Source of the DNA: Calamus simplicifolius
Taxonomy: Eukaryota > Streptophyta > Magnoliopsida > Arecales > Arecaceae
Direction of reading: 5' to 3'
Assembly (NCBI GenBank): GCA_900491605.1
Contig: UESW01004372.1
Span: forward strand, 1,919,130-1,983,129
Length of the DNA: 64,000 nt
Position 1 is the stretch's first letter. Each line of letters opens with the position of its first letter. Both the position numbers and the translations under genes were made by a program. Below, in pieces: positions 48,859-60,103 of this stretch. The notes below the pieces were generated by a model. That model saw only the letters and a program-made list of their open reading frames with translations. It had not been told where the DNA came from and did not search any database.

Positions 48859-50035
48859 TGGTGCGGACATCAGGCTCAGGAAGAGGCTTCAACAACTTTA
48901 GCTGGATTCTTTATGGATGAAAGATAAAATTAAGATTTAGTCCTATATTATTTTCATTTCAGCAATTTTATTTTAATTGATTGTATTTGTTTGATTGAGT
49001 CCTGTTTAAGTTCTTTATTGCAATTGAGTCAAGGAGTCCAGCCCAAAAAAACCCAATCTGGTTCAGCACAAGAAAAATGGCACATGGTCATGAAATCACC
49101 AACATTGAAGCTATATTATCGTGCCACATCAGCAAGAAATATCGCCCAATGAATAGAAAGACTTTGAATCAGTCAAACTCTCCACAATCGCCTCCTCTTG
49201 GGAACCGCCTCCACAACCACCTCCTCTAATTGTGGGATGCCCATATTCTCGCCCAATGAATAGAAAGACTTTGAATCAGTCAAACTCCCGCAACGCCTTC
49301 TCTTGGGAATCGCCTCCATAACCATCTTCTCTAATCGTGGGACATTCTACATTCTTCTCTTCGCATGCCCACGTCTTCTTATTACGAGAGGCCCCTTATT
49401 CCTCTCATGGGTAATATGGTGTAATGGCTTGGTAGTTATAAAAAGGCTCCTAGTTTTTTTGTAAAAGAGAGGAATGATGAATGAATGAAGTTTTCTTGAA
49501 AAAATTTCCTTGCTTGTTAGATAGGTCCCTTGTGAGAGGGTAGGCGTGAGGCCTGGTGTTCTATTTATCTCATCCACACTTTATCCTCTTTCCCCACTTT
49601 GCTTCAAGCCCATTTTCAACCGACCAAGGATCCCCGGCTTCCATGGCTCCAAAGTTAAAGGTTGTTCCCGCCATGAATCAAGGTATGAAAGCTTACAACA
49701 TAGTGGAATCCCTTGTCGTCCTCAAGTTCATTCCTAAGTGCCTCAATTTTACTTGAGTTGATTAATTATCGGGAGAACCCTCTTTAAAGTCCTTTCAGGT
49801 CTGCAATTATTAGATTAACTTAGCCCTAATCTGAGTGATTTCTTAACCACAACGATCCTCTTCTTTATTACTTTACCTAAATTCTAAATTCAATCTTTGT
49901 TTAGTCTTCTAAGTCCCATTAATAGAATTCCTAGTTCTTAAACATTGAGTGAATGTATGTGTTATTTCACTTAATTGTTCATTTAATCTTTACTAATTCT
50001 ATTAGAAATACATCCCATGTCGTTGTCCCACACCA
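48859..50035 (+). repeat. Gypsy 3' LTR (1177 bp)
   Basis: Begins TGGTGCGG and ends CCACACCA. TATA box TATAAAAAGG at 49437-49446. It differs from the 5' LTR at many positions, with several small indels, so the insertion is not recent. Confidence 0.92.
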
Positions 50036-50040
50036 TACCG

Positions 50041-50551
50041 TTAAATAAAAAAGATGTCGTTTATTTTTATCCTATGTGGTAGCATTCGTAGTGGCACACA
50101 TGGCATCTAAGTGATAAAAATAAATTTAAAATACATAACTAATATGTTAACCCCTTATTTAATAATTTAAAAAATATAAAAATAATAAAATAATCTTTCT
50201 TCATTCTGATTTGCCCTAGGGGGAGCGCAGTGGGTACGTGGCACTTATAGGTTAGAGTAAATTAGGGCAGATGGAGATTATTTTTATTTTTTTAATATTT
50301 TTTATATTATTAAATAAAAAGTTAGCGGATTAATTATGGATTTTAAATTTATTTTTGCTACTTGGATGCCATGTGTGTTGCTACGTATGCTGCTACATAG
50401 GATAAAAATAAACGGCGTCTCTTCTATTTAACGGTGGGGATTAAAGTGATACAAAATATAAAGTTTAAGATTATTTTTATTACTTTTTGAAGTTCAAGAA
50501 CTAAAGTGACATAACCCCCTAAGTACAAGGGTTAATTTTGTAGTTTAGCCC
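50041..50551. repeat. Foldback element, right remainder (long inverted arms)
   Basis: 50041-50225 and 50270-50440 are complementary with mismatches (aagatgtcgtttatttttatcc against ggataaaaataaacggcgtc), with a short loop around 50226-50270. The outer right arm 50440-50551 pairs with 20751-20864. An RNA from it would form a long hairpin. Confidence 0.85.
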
Positions 50552-51780
50552 ATATTTTTTTATAGAAGTAAAAAGGTATTTATCTTCTAATGAGAGAGGA
50601 GGACCTATGTATAATTTTTTTCCTCTTTCATTCAAATATGGGAATATAAGATAGAAATGTATCAAACAATCCTTAAGGGTCCCTCTAGTTAAGTGCCCTT
50701 AATGGTCTTATGGTAGCCTCTCACTATTAGCTAGACAAAGGTTAATGGAGCCTCTTTCTATGTACTTTCTTTTAGAAGCAGGAAAAGAAAGGAAGGGCCA
50801 CAAATCAAAACCCTAAATCCTAAATAAACCCCTCCAATCCTCCCTATAGACGACAAGCCCCCCCCCCCCCCCCCCTTCGATTCTTAACCATCTAGAGTAG
50901 CACCATGATGCATCAAAGCATACTGAAAGGCCATCAAAGACCATGTTAGTGTGCCCAGCCTCATACCCTTCAGGGGATTCATTTGATCTATTGGCACATG
51001 CACTGCTTACAAGCATCGTGGAAGGTAGCCATCTATTAAGATGCTTAAGAGCACTAGGGCATTACCCTCATTGTTCTCTAAAAGCGTTGTTGCCATCAAA
51101 GCTAAGGAGTATACCTTATTCATGAACAGGTGGTAGATATCGGTTTTGTCGGCAAGTTTATGAGGTTTTGTGCATAAACCATAGCTAGGGTAGTTGTTCC
51201 AAGAGACCTCATCAATAATGCCCATGGTTAGAATAATCATCTGGATCCCTTCATCAAACATAATGTAGACCACAATGTAGTAGAGAAGGTAACAAATAAA
51301 TATAACTACATGTGCTTAGGAAGGTGAATTAAGTTGATGATGCTGTTGTCGCAAGAGGAGCTACTATTTGTCAAATTTTCTCTTGGATATTACACCTTCA
51401 GATGATTTGATTCTCATGTTGAAAGATGATGCTAGAGGTGTTTTCATCCCTTATCACTTCTAATGTTTAAATCATTCTTTTAACAATAAAAAATGCAACT
51501 ACATGCAACATAAATAATATAGAGAGTGAGTTGGACTTAGCTTCATGTGAGTGCAGCTAAGTCTCAAATCAATTGCCCTTTCCATCCTTAATCTATATGA
51601 ATCTCAAAACCATTCAATTTTTTTTCACCTTTTTCATATATGGGATTCGTGATCCTTGTGGATTCAAAGGTAAAAAAGGTGATCGGATGTCTTGGCTACA
51701 CACAAGTATAGCTATATATATATATATATATATATATATTTACAATGATTAAGTGGAGGAGTGCTTCGGGATATTGTATG
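50552..51780. other. Intergenic DNA with a poly(C) run and AT microsatellite
   Basis: No recognised gene. An 18-C homopolymer is at 50858-50875, and open frames at 50813-51273 show no known domain. A (TA)n stretch is at 51713-51739. Confidence 0.55.
51713..51739. repeat. (TA)n microsatellite
   Basis: About 13 TA units without interruption, just upstream of the RTE LINE fragment. Confidence 0.9.
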
Positions 51781-51784
51781 ATCA

Positions 51785-52272
51785 ACACATCTCATTAAAA
51801 TTAAAAAAAAATTCTATAAAACTGCTATTATGCCAGTTATGCTATATGGAATAGAGTGTTGGGTAATATTTAAACAATATATGAATAAATTAAGTATAAT
51901 AGAAATATGTATGTTAAGATGGATATATAGTAAAACTTTAAAAGATAGAATTAGAATAAAATATAAGAGAAATGATAGGAGTAGCCCCAATTGAAGATAA
52001 AATGAGAGAAAATCGATTATGTTAGTTTGGACATATACAACGTAGACCTTTAGATGCTTCAGTTAGAAAGAGTGATCTTTTAACAATCCATGTAAAGATA
52101 AAGATAAATGTAGACCTACACTAACATAGATAAAATAATTAAAAAAGATATAACTATTTATAATTTGAATGTCGACTTGGTCCTGAATAGAGCGGAGTGA
52201 AGGAAGTAGATTCATGTAGCAGATCCCATGTAGTTGGGAAAAGGCTTAGATGAGTTGAGTTGAGTTGAGTAT
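51785..52272 (+). mobile_element. 3' end of an RTE-clade LINE
   Basis: Decayed coding sequence with FYKTAIMPVMLYGIECW, IIEICMLRWIYSKT, REMIGVAPIEDKMREN and FGHIQRRPLDASVRKS, the well-conserved C-terminal part of plant RTE-type ORF2, followed by a VADP..VVG-like 3' end (agatcccatgtagttgggaa). It terminates in a (TTGAG)n-like short tandem tail (52253-52270) instead of poly(A), as RTE elements do. It is 5'-truncated and has stops. Confidence 0.85.
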
Positions 52273-52792
52273 ATATATTTACAATAATAGATATTAAGAT
52301 ACATACAATAATGTGGCAAAAAATATAGATGCCATCATGAAAAGACTACTCCACAAATTATGGTTGTAATTTTTAGCTACAATAAAAATATGGTTTTATT
52401 TGTTAAAAGAAACCAATAATTGCTATGTCTCATACGATTTGAATTACATGGCCAATTGGCTATACTAATCATTCAAGTTATATGGATGTATAATTCCTAG
52501 AGAGTGAGTCATACATAAGTTAAATAACAAGTACCTAACTTAAAACTTTATCTTCTAAATAGACTTTAAGAGAAAAATAAATAATTCTTAAGTTATTACT
52601 CATAAGCTAAGAGGTAGTGTTTTCAAAATTTGGGAGAGTTAGACCAAATTGAGCTATTTAATCCATCACTTATAGGCATTTTCAACCAAACCAAAGTTTA
52701 TCTAAACATGAAATATCTTGAAGTAAACTTGGCCTTTACCAACTTGAGCGAATCAACTATTCACAATGCTTAGGTTGGATTATCCATTAAGT
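52273..52792. other. Intergenic DNA, nothing recognised
   Basis: AT-rich sequence between the RTE end and the start of the copia-2a fragment. No coding or repeat structure was noticed. Confidence 0.5.
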
Positions 52793-54518
52793 TTTTGAAA
52801 TTAGGAAAGAAGAACCATAGCTCCTAGTCAGGATATTATGGTACATAGATGTAGTGGAAAGATTATCAGAACCCCAGTCCGCTATAAACAGAATAGTGAA
52901 GCAAATATTGTGGTAGCTGATACCAATGATGATGATCCATCATCATACCAGTATACGATGGATGATCTTGATAAGGACAAATGGCTAGAAGCCATTAACC
53001 AAGAAATGGAGTCTATGTACTTCAATTTTGTCTAAAAACTTGTAGATCCACCTGAAGATGTCAGGCCCATTGGATATAAGTGGATCTTCAAGAAGAAAAA
53101 AGGAGTAGATGGAAAGGTAGAGACCTTCAAAGCTAGACTTGTGTGGCAAAGGGTTATACCCAAAGGAGGGAGTTGATTATGAAGAGACTTTCTTCCTATT
53201 AACATATTAAAGTCCATCAGCATTCCCTTATCCATAGCTGCCTGTTTTGATTTCGAAATATGACAAATGGACATCAAGATAGCCTTTCTGAATGGCTATC
53301 TAAAGAAGTCCATATATATGGAACAACAAGAGGGGTACATTATTAAAGATTAGGAGCAAAAAGTCTGTAATCTTAACAGGTCCATCTATGGACTAAAACA
53401 ACCTCCAGGTCTTGAAACATTAGGTTTGATAAAACTATCAAAATCTATGGCTTCGAGTAGAATGCTGATGAACCTTGTGTATACAAGCTCATTAATGAAA
53501 AAGTATAGTTTTCTTAGTACTTTATGTAGATGATATCTTACTCATTGGAAATGACGTAAAAATATTATTTAACGTAAAGATATGGCTGGCCGAATAATTT
53601 TAAATAAAAGATTTGGGAGAGGCCAGTTATGTTCTTGGTATCCAGATCATTAGGGATAGGAAAAATAAACTCCTAGCACTGCCTCAGACATCTTATATAG
53701 ATAAGATACTGGCTATTTTTTGATGCAAATTGAAGAAGGGTCTTCTTCCAACTCGACATGGAACTGTTCTCTCTAAAGAATAGTATCCTAAGACACCATA
53801 AGAAGAAGAGGACATGAGACGAATTCCATATGCATCAGCAGTTGAAAGTCTGATGTATGCCATGTTATGCACTAGATCAGACATCTGCTATACAGTGAGA
53901 GTTGTTAGTCAGTTCCAGTCAAACCTTGGGATAGAGCACTAGATGGGAGTAAAGCACATTCTCAAGTATCTTCGAAGAACGAGAAATTATATGCTCGTGT
54001 ATTCAGATGAAGATCTGAACCCCTTAGGATACACTGATTCTGATTTTCAATCAGATAAAGATTCTTGAAGGTCGACATCTGAATCAATGTTCACACTTGG
54101 TGGTGTAGTAGTTGTCTGAAGAAGTGTCAATCAATCTAGCATTGCTGATTCTATCATGGAAGCTGAGTACACAGTGGCTTATGAAGCAGCTAAAGAATCA
54201 TTTGGTTAAAAAGTTCTATACTGACTTAGAAGTTGTTCTAGGAATAGATATGCCATTGACATTATTCTGTGATAATAGTGGTATCGTAGCTAATTCAAGA
54301 GAACCCAAAAACCATAAAAGGGACAAGCATATCGAGAGAAAATACCATCTCATTAGAGAGATCGTGCATCGAGGCATTGTCAATGTTATGAAAATTGCAT
54401 CGGAATAAAATCGGATTGATCCGTTTATAAAGACGTTGCCTGAGAAGACATTCAACAAATATCTTGTGTGAATGGAATTAAAAGACATGTCACATATGCT
54501 TTAGGGCAAGTGAAAGAT
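52793..54518 (+). pseudogene. copia-2a: 3' half of a copia pol (RT, RNase H)
   Basis: 5'-truncated copia polyprotein of the same family as copia-2b; its start at about 52793 aligns with about 61050 of that copy. It holds the pre-RT linker (RCSGKIIRTPVRYKQ; MDDLDKDKWLEAINQEMESM), RT pieces (LVDPPEDVRPIGYKWIFKKK, MDIKIAFLNGYL, SIYGLKQPP), then RNase H (SIMEAEYTVAYEAAKES, LFCDNSGIVANSREPKNHKRDKHIERKYHLI) and the C-terminal PFIKTLPEKTFNKYL. A purine-rich tract (agggcaagtgaaagat, about 54503-54518) leads directly into the LTR. Many stops and frameshifts. Confidence 0.9.
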
Positions 54519-56598
54519 TGTTGGGAACAGTGCCCTTGAAATCAGATGTATTTATACTTTTAATTTTTATTAATAAAAGAAGCATTTTTCTTCAATCTTG
54601 CCTCTTTTATATGAAAGATGAATATTTATATAAAAATCTAAAATATATTATGAGGCTGTAATTTTAGTATAATGTATGCAAGAGGATTAAAATTATGGCT
54701 AATATATTTAAATATGTTCATGATTGATTGAAGTATGGATCTTTTATCGCTAACACTAATACGGTCCATGAACATTATGAATGTGACAATCCTATCCGAA
54801 TTATTGTGTAGAGACACTTAGTAGAGGTATTATATATAATAAAATTATATAGGACTTGGATCGATATAATTTGAATCTTTATTTAAGACTGTTATAAAAA
54901 ATTTAATTTTTATCACAAGATGATCATATGTACATCAACCTTAATTCTGACTTAATCACAGACTCCTTGATAGTGTTATTGGATCTTTTGATTTATTCAT
55001 TCAAGCTCATTTGATGTTGGGCCCAATACTTACATCTTGAAGGTTTAATAACACATTAGGCTGTGGATGTGATTTAAAGATATAAAATCCATAGCTTTTG
55101 AAAAGAAGCTTAAAATTAGTTCCCTTAAGTGTTGATTATGTAACTAAACAGTTATGCGCGCAATTTATGATATGATCATAAATTAACTGTTTAACTATGA
55201 ATCAAGGGTACTTATGGCACAAGAGATAATTAGAGGGGTTCAATGGTTATTTCATTTAACTCTAATTATGAACTAATTATGAAGGATTGAATTACATGTA
55301 ATGATTATATCAGTGGACGACTCAAGTTTTCGAGTAAAATTAATATGTAATTTTTAATAGTGCAGTCTTGAGTTTTTAGTGGAATAACTTCGAGATTAAT
55401 AAATAAAATAATTAATTAAAGAGTTTTAATTAAGTTTATTTAAGTTTATTGGAGCTTGAAATTATGGGTCCATGGTTCCCACATCGTCTTAGGTTAATCG
55501 CATCGAATACTCTTGGATTGAATAATTAATGTGATTGATTATTTATTTTTCTCAAATAAAATATTTATTGAATCTTTATAATAAAGAGTTTATTATGAAG
55601 ATAAATAATCATTTTGATTGATTATTTTTTTCACATCTATTATAGTACAATATATTGGTTATTGGATAAAATAAAAATATGTTTAGACACATTGTTCATA
55701 TAAGTTGATATGAACGATAGCACATAAATGTTATTATGAAACATCACACAAGAGAATTTTTCTCTGGTAAGTGGCGCATATTATGAATTAATGGAGAGAG
55801 AGGAATTTTAATATTTTAATAATATGATTATTAAAAATATTAAAAATAAATAAATTTTATTTATTAGATATTTGAAATTAATAATATCTAAAATTATTAA
55901 TAAGATTTAATAATTTAGATATTGTTATATTTAATTTAGATATTATTTGTAAATTAGTTACAAATAAAAAAATAACTTTTTCCTTGATATGATCAAGGAG
56001 TTAACTTATATGTGTAGAGAATTATTCTCCTACGATCAAAATAGATTATAACAGATAAAGGTTATCTAAATTAAATTAAATTAAAATAAATTAAATAGTT
56101 TTTTTCTGATTCGTCTTGAGCCTATAAATAGGGTATGAGGTAGACTTTCAGAATAGGTAACACAACGAAAGAAAAATTTCTCTCTTTCTTTTCTTCTTGT
56201 GCACCAACTCTTTTGTGAGAAATAGAGAAAAATAAGAGTGAGTGTGCACAAACTCTTTTGTGAGAAATAGAGAAAAATAAGAGTGAGCCCACTCTTATAA
56301 TTAAATACCGATCCTGAAAAAGGTGAGGAAGGCTCTGGTTTTGTTTTTATTTTGTAGGTATCGTAAACTCTAGCGTAGGATTCTTCCTCCATAGCTTCAA
56401 ATCCGATAATAGGGTGCATCTGCTCCTTTGAGACCTCAACACATCAGTATGTTTTATGTTTAAAAAAATTATATGATAATTTTTTATTTGATATAATGAT
56501 ATTAATTTTATGCATATTAAATGATCCGCATGCTTCCGTTGCGCGCGCGTTCACACACACAGATATATATATATATATATATATATTGAATTCCATCA
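54519..56598 (+). repeat. copia-2 LTR (about 2.1 kb), shared by two copies
   Basis: Starts TGTTGGGAACAG directly after the polypurine tract of copia-2a. It has a TATA box (TATAAATA, 56123-56130), a 45-bp tandem duplication in the likely R region (56199-56288; caactcttttgtgagaaat units), and GC, AC and AT dinucleotide runs at 56543-56586. It probably ends at CCATCA (56598), two bases before a decayed primer-binding site (tggtatcggttatgc, 56601). The right boundary is less certain than the left. Confidence 0.75.
56199..56288. repeat. 45-bp tandem duplication in the copia-2 LTR
   Basis: The unit gtgcac(c/a)aactctttt...aagagtgag starts at 56199 and again at 56244 with almost no differences, just downstream of the LTR TATA box. 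Confidence 0.92.
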
Positions 56599-59420
56599 AA
56601 TGGTATCGGTTATGCACTAATTAATATTGTCATGATATGTGATATATGATATCCTTATGATATTTGATATTTAGCATGCTGATATTTGGAAGGATACAAA
56701 AATATTGATATTTGGTATGCATAAATATTTGATATTTGGTATGTTGTTATTTGATAATTTTTACTGGGTACTGTTTGCTTAAAAATTGAGCACCGTGTAT
56801 TGTTTGCTTAAAAGTTGAGCATGGAATATATATCTCGAAATTTGTGGACATGAGATTTGATCATGTTCTTAGTTTTTATAGTGCTCAATCCAGGGGTGAT
56901 CCAAGAGAGAGGCTACTAGTAGCACTTGGATCTTTTTTCCAGCGAACTTAAGGTAGGGATATTAAGAACCGCAAAGAGAGGCTACTGGTAGTACCTTGGT
57001 GTGTTTAATCCAAGCTGCGAGCACAATAGGCTGCTTAGTAGCGTTTGTAATTTAATTGCCATATATTGGAAATTAATTTTTGAAGCCAAAAAGTATCTGT
57101 GATTTGATTATAGATATTTTTAATCATCTTTATTTATTTATTTATTTTTCATCCTCACGTCCACTCACGCGTGAAGCACTCAACTCACCAATATTTGGAA
57201 GGGTTCAATGTCCACGTGAAGCACTCATGCGTCCTCACGTCCACTTCCCTTCGGTTTCACGGTATGATCTTTGAAGAAAAGATCACGTCGTGGGTCCGAG
57301 CGGGTGAGGAAGATTTCTTGGTGTGAGAAAAGATGGATATAGGCGTTGGATATCGGTGGAAAACAAATCCCTCCATGCATGAGATTTGCACGGATTTCGT
57401 TGAGAACAAACCCCACCAAATCCCAGGCATTGGTTGGTGGAATCCCAGACATTTGTTGGTGGATCTGGGCGTTGGAATCCCAAAGATTTGTTGGTGAAAG
57501 AGAAAATCTCAAACAAAAATCTGGATTTTTAGTTTTAAGAACAAATCCATGGGATTGGTTGAGAACAAATCCACAAATCCCAAACGTTGGGATGTTGGGC
57601 GTTGGTTTTTTGGTTTTGAGATAGGACGCTCAGAGAACAAATCCACAAAAACCAAACTTTGGGCATTAAAAAAACAAAATAAAATAAAATTTTAGGCCAA
57701 GCAAATTGTGCCTAAGCTATTCCAAACAGTTTAGCCATAAGATGATCGATCATGAAAAAATGGCCTAAAATGTTAGGCCTAACCCAAGACCCACGGTCAT
57801 TAAACTAAAACAATTTATTTGATGAATTATTTTTTTATCATGCCATATAAAAATTAGAGATACACGTCCTATGCATCATGACATGTGGCTCATTGCATTA
57901 TTTATTACTTTATTCTAGTTTGAGAAATTAGACTAGGACATGTGAATAATGCATCCAATAGAATTTTACATAAAACGTTATGGATTTTCATAAAATTTTT
58001 TCATAAAATGTTTAAAAGAAATTTAATGAATAATAATTTGTACAGTTATGAAAAGTTGAATACCTATGTTGATAGCTTTGTCTAAGAAAAGCGTACTTAA
58101 GTGTGTCGCTTGTGACCCATTGGCCTTTCTTGAAAGCCATTGACTAAGATCATTTGACTAATCATAATTATAGAAATTTGTATAGTTATGAAAAGTTGAA
58201 TACCTATTGATAAGAAGATCGATATTTAACTGTGTCCGCTTGTGACCCATCGGCCTTTTTGGAAGCTATTGTTTAGGAATTTTTGACTAATCATTATTAT
58301 GCCTATTGTATAAGGTCTTAGTTAATGAACAAAGACAATATTATTATAATTCTAAATATATTAATTTAAAAAAGATTTTTAAATGGGTGGTTTGGAATTA
58401 TAACACTAAGAATTTGATTCTTAAATAAAGTTATGAATTAAGAATAGTCTTAAGATAAGTTAATATATGATATTAATTTAATAATGAGATTATTAAATCT
58501 AAAACTAATTTATTTAATTTCATAAATAACAAGAATATGATTCTTTATATAGAAATTAATTTTAAAAGTTATATGTGATATTAAATTTTAATAATATGAT
58601 ATTAAAAAAAATTGATATTAATTTCTAAAAAGATAATAGTTATTTTAAAGTATTCACAAGAATTCGATTCTTGAAAATCTTGAAAGAATTAAATTCATAG
58701 ATTAAATCTATATGAGATGACAAGATTTAAAAGTTATTGAATTTAATTCATAAAGATAAAAGATTATCTTTATATAATAAAATATAATTTTACTTTAATA
58801 ATAAGTAATTAATAAATTCTTTGGTCTCCATCATTGGTTTAGCACCGTGAGAGTTGAACGGTGCCTTGAGGCGCTTTGATTTTGTCCCCTTATGGGTGGT
58901 GTTCATTCAATTCAATAATAAGGCTAGATCTTTGAGGATAAAATTTTTAGATGTATTTCAAGCCTGACCTATCCTACGGCGTCACGCTTGGGTTAAGTCT
59001 AGAAATTTGAAATAATGGATCTTACTCATAAAGATATGAGATCAAATGTGTTGATTATATCTTTGACCAAACCTTTTCTAATTCGATAGTTAATGAGTGT
59101 CGAAATAAGGAGTTATTTTAAAAACATACTTATTAATTAAGAAGGGTCTCGGTTTAACTAAGTATGCAAGCTGACCTACCCTACGACGGCAGACTTGTAT
59201 ATGGCTAGTTGAATTATCGAGGCAATAGAATTTAGGTTTTTCTTGTATTTTTTTTTAAATTGTTCAGTTATTTTTTGAAATCTCAATTCCAAAAACTATA
59301 AAACAATCGTCTTGACTAATTTTTTAAAAAAATAACCTTGAACAATCCCAATACTTCTATGCTTTCTAGCAACACCCCAACTAAGAAAAAACTATCCCAA
59401 ATGAAAATCTGATCTTGATA
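56599..59420 (+). other. copia-2b leader region, non-coding
   Basis: Between the shared LTR and the first gag pieces. It starts with a primer-binding-like tggtatcggttatgc (56601). It contains short degenerate repeats (gttggtgga and gaacaaatccacaaa, 57370-57660), a 140-bp direct duplication (units at about 58038 and 58178, marker agttatgaaaagttgaatac) and twice a ctgacctacctacg-like segment (58965 and 59170). No host gene is recognised. The length suggests additional inserted or decayed sequence. Confidence 0.55.
58038..58315. repeat. 140-bp direct duplication
   Basis: The segment with agttatgaaaagttgaatac and gcttgtgacccat at 58041-58180 is repeated from 58181 with substitutions and small indels. 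Confidence 0.85.
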
Positions 59421-59425
59421 TCATT

Positions 59426-59980
59426 TTGACTATTGAGAACATCAAATTTGGTATCACTGAGCCAACCCTCGCTGCTGGTCGTAATGTTAGAGAACATTAT
59501 GACAAGTGGCAAGTTGCCACCAACCAAATGAAAGAGAAGAAGCCAAAGGGCAAATGCTTCCACTGTAATGTGGAAGGGCATTGGAAGAGAAATTGCCCTA
59601 AGTATTTGGCAGAACTGAAAGAAAAGAAGAAAAATAGTAAATATAATTTACTTATACTTAAAGCTTGTCTAGTAGAGGTTGATACCTTCTCCTGGATAAT
59701 TGATTTAGGGGCGACAAATCATGTTTATTCTTCTATGCAGCTCCTTAGTTCTTCAAAAGAGCTTTCTGATGATAAGTTGACAATGAGGGTTGGCAATGGG
59801 GCTATGGTTTCGGCCAAGGCAATTGGAGTAGCCCATCTTTCATTTGGAGAAAATTTGTTATTCTGAATAATATTTATTTCATTCCAAACTTTTTTAAAAA
59901 TTTAATTTTAGTTTCTAAACTTCATGAACAATGTTATAGAATTTCATTTAATGGAAATGTTATTTCAATTTCAAGAAATG
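59426..59980 (+). pseudogene. copia-2b gag zinc knuckle and protease remnant
   Basis: Gag C-terminus with CCHC knuckle CFHCNVEGHWKRNC (about 59556-59597), followed by a protease with SWIIDLGATNH (about 59692-59722). The usual Asp-Ser-Gly catalytic triplet reads Asp-Leu-Gly, a one-base change (TCA to TTA), which should inactivate the protease. The frame ends near 59866, then continues in others with NNIYFIPNFFKNLILVSKL-like residues. Confidence 0.88.
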
Positions 59981-60103
59981 GTCTTGAAATTTGTCATGGA
60001 TGTTTAGTCGACGTGTTATATGTTTTATCATCTTATGAAAATATTTATTACAATACCGAACTGTTTAAAATAGCTAACCCTAGGTCTAACAAAAAATAAA
60101 AGG

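Larger units (their letters stand above)
20865..50035 (+). mobile_element. Ty3/gypsy chromovirus, split by a CACTA element
   Basis: LTRs start TGGTRYGG and end CCACACCA/CACATCA; the flanks tatcg (20860-20864) and taccg (50036-50040) are a one-mismatch 5-bp target duplication. It inserted in the left arm of the foldback element. Without the CACTA it would be about 7.66 kb. Order: 5' LTR, primer-binding site, gag, protease, RT, RNase H, integrase, chromodomain-like end, 3' LTR. Integrase after RNase H is the gypsy order. All open frames are broken. Confidence 0.92.
20751..50551. mobile_element. Foldback MITE-like element split by the nested insertion
   Basis: The left end (20751-20864, gggtaaactagaatt...) is the inverted complement of the right end (about 50440-50551, ...aattttgtagtttagccc), and the arms continue inward at 50041-50225 versus 50270-50440. 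Taking out the insertion and its 5-bp duplication leaves about 625 bp consisting almost entirely of two long complementary arms. AT-rich flanks (atattttt at 20743-20750 and atatttttt at 50552-50560) look like an 8-9-bp target duplication, as in Mutator-type MITEs. There is no coding capacity. Superfamily assignment is inference. Confidence 0.75.

Noticed and set aside
50813..51273. Two minus-strand frames of 67 and 88 codons
   Set aside because: No known domain; the first derives a Gly run from the C homopolymer. No gene could be supported.
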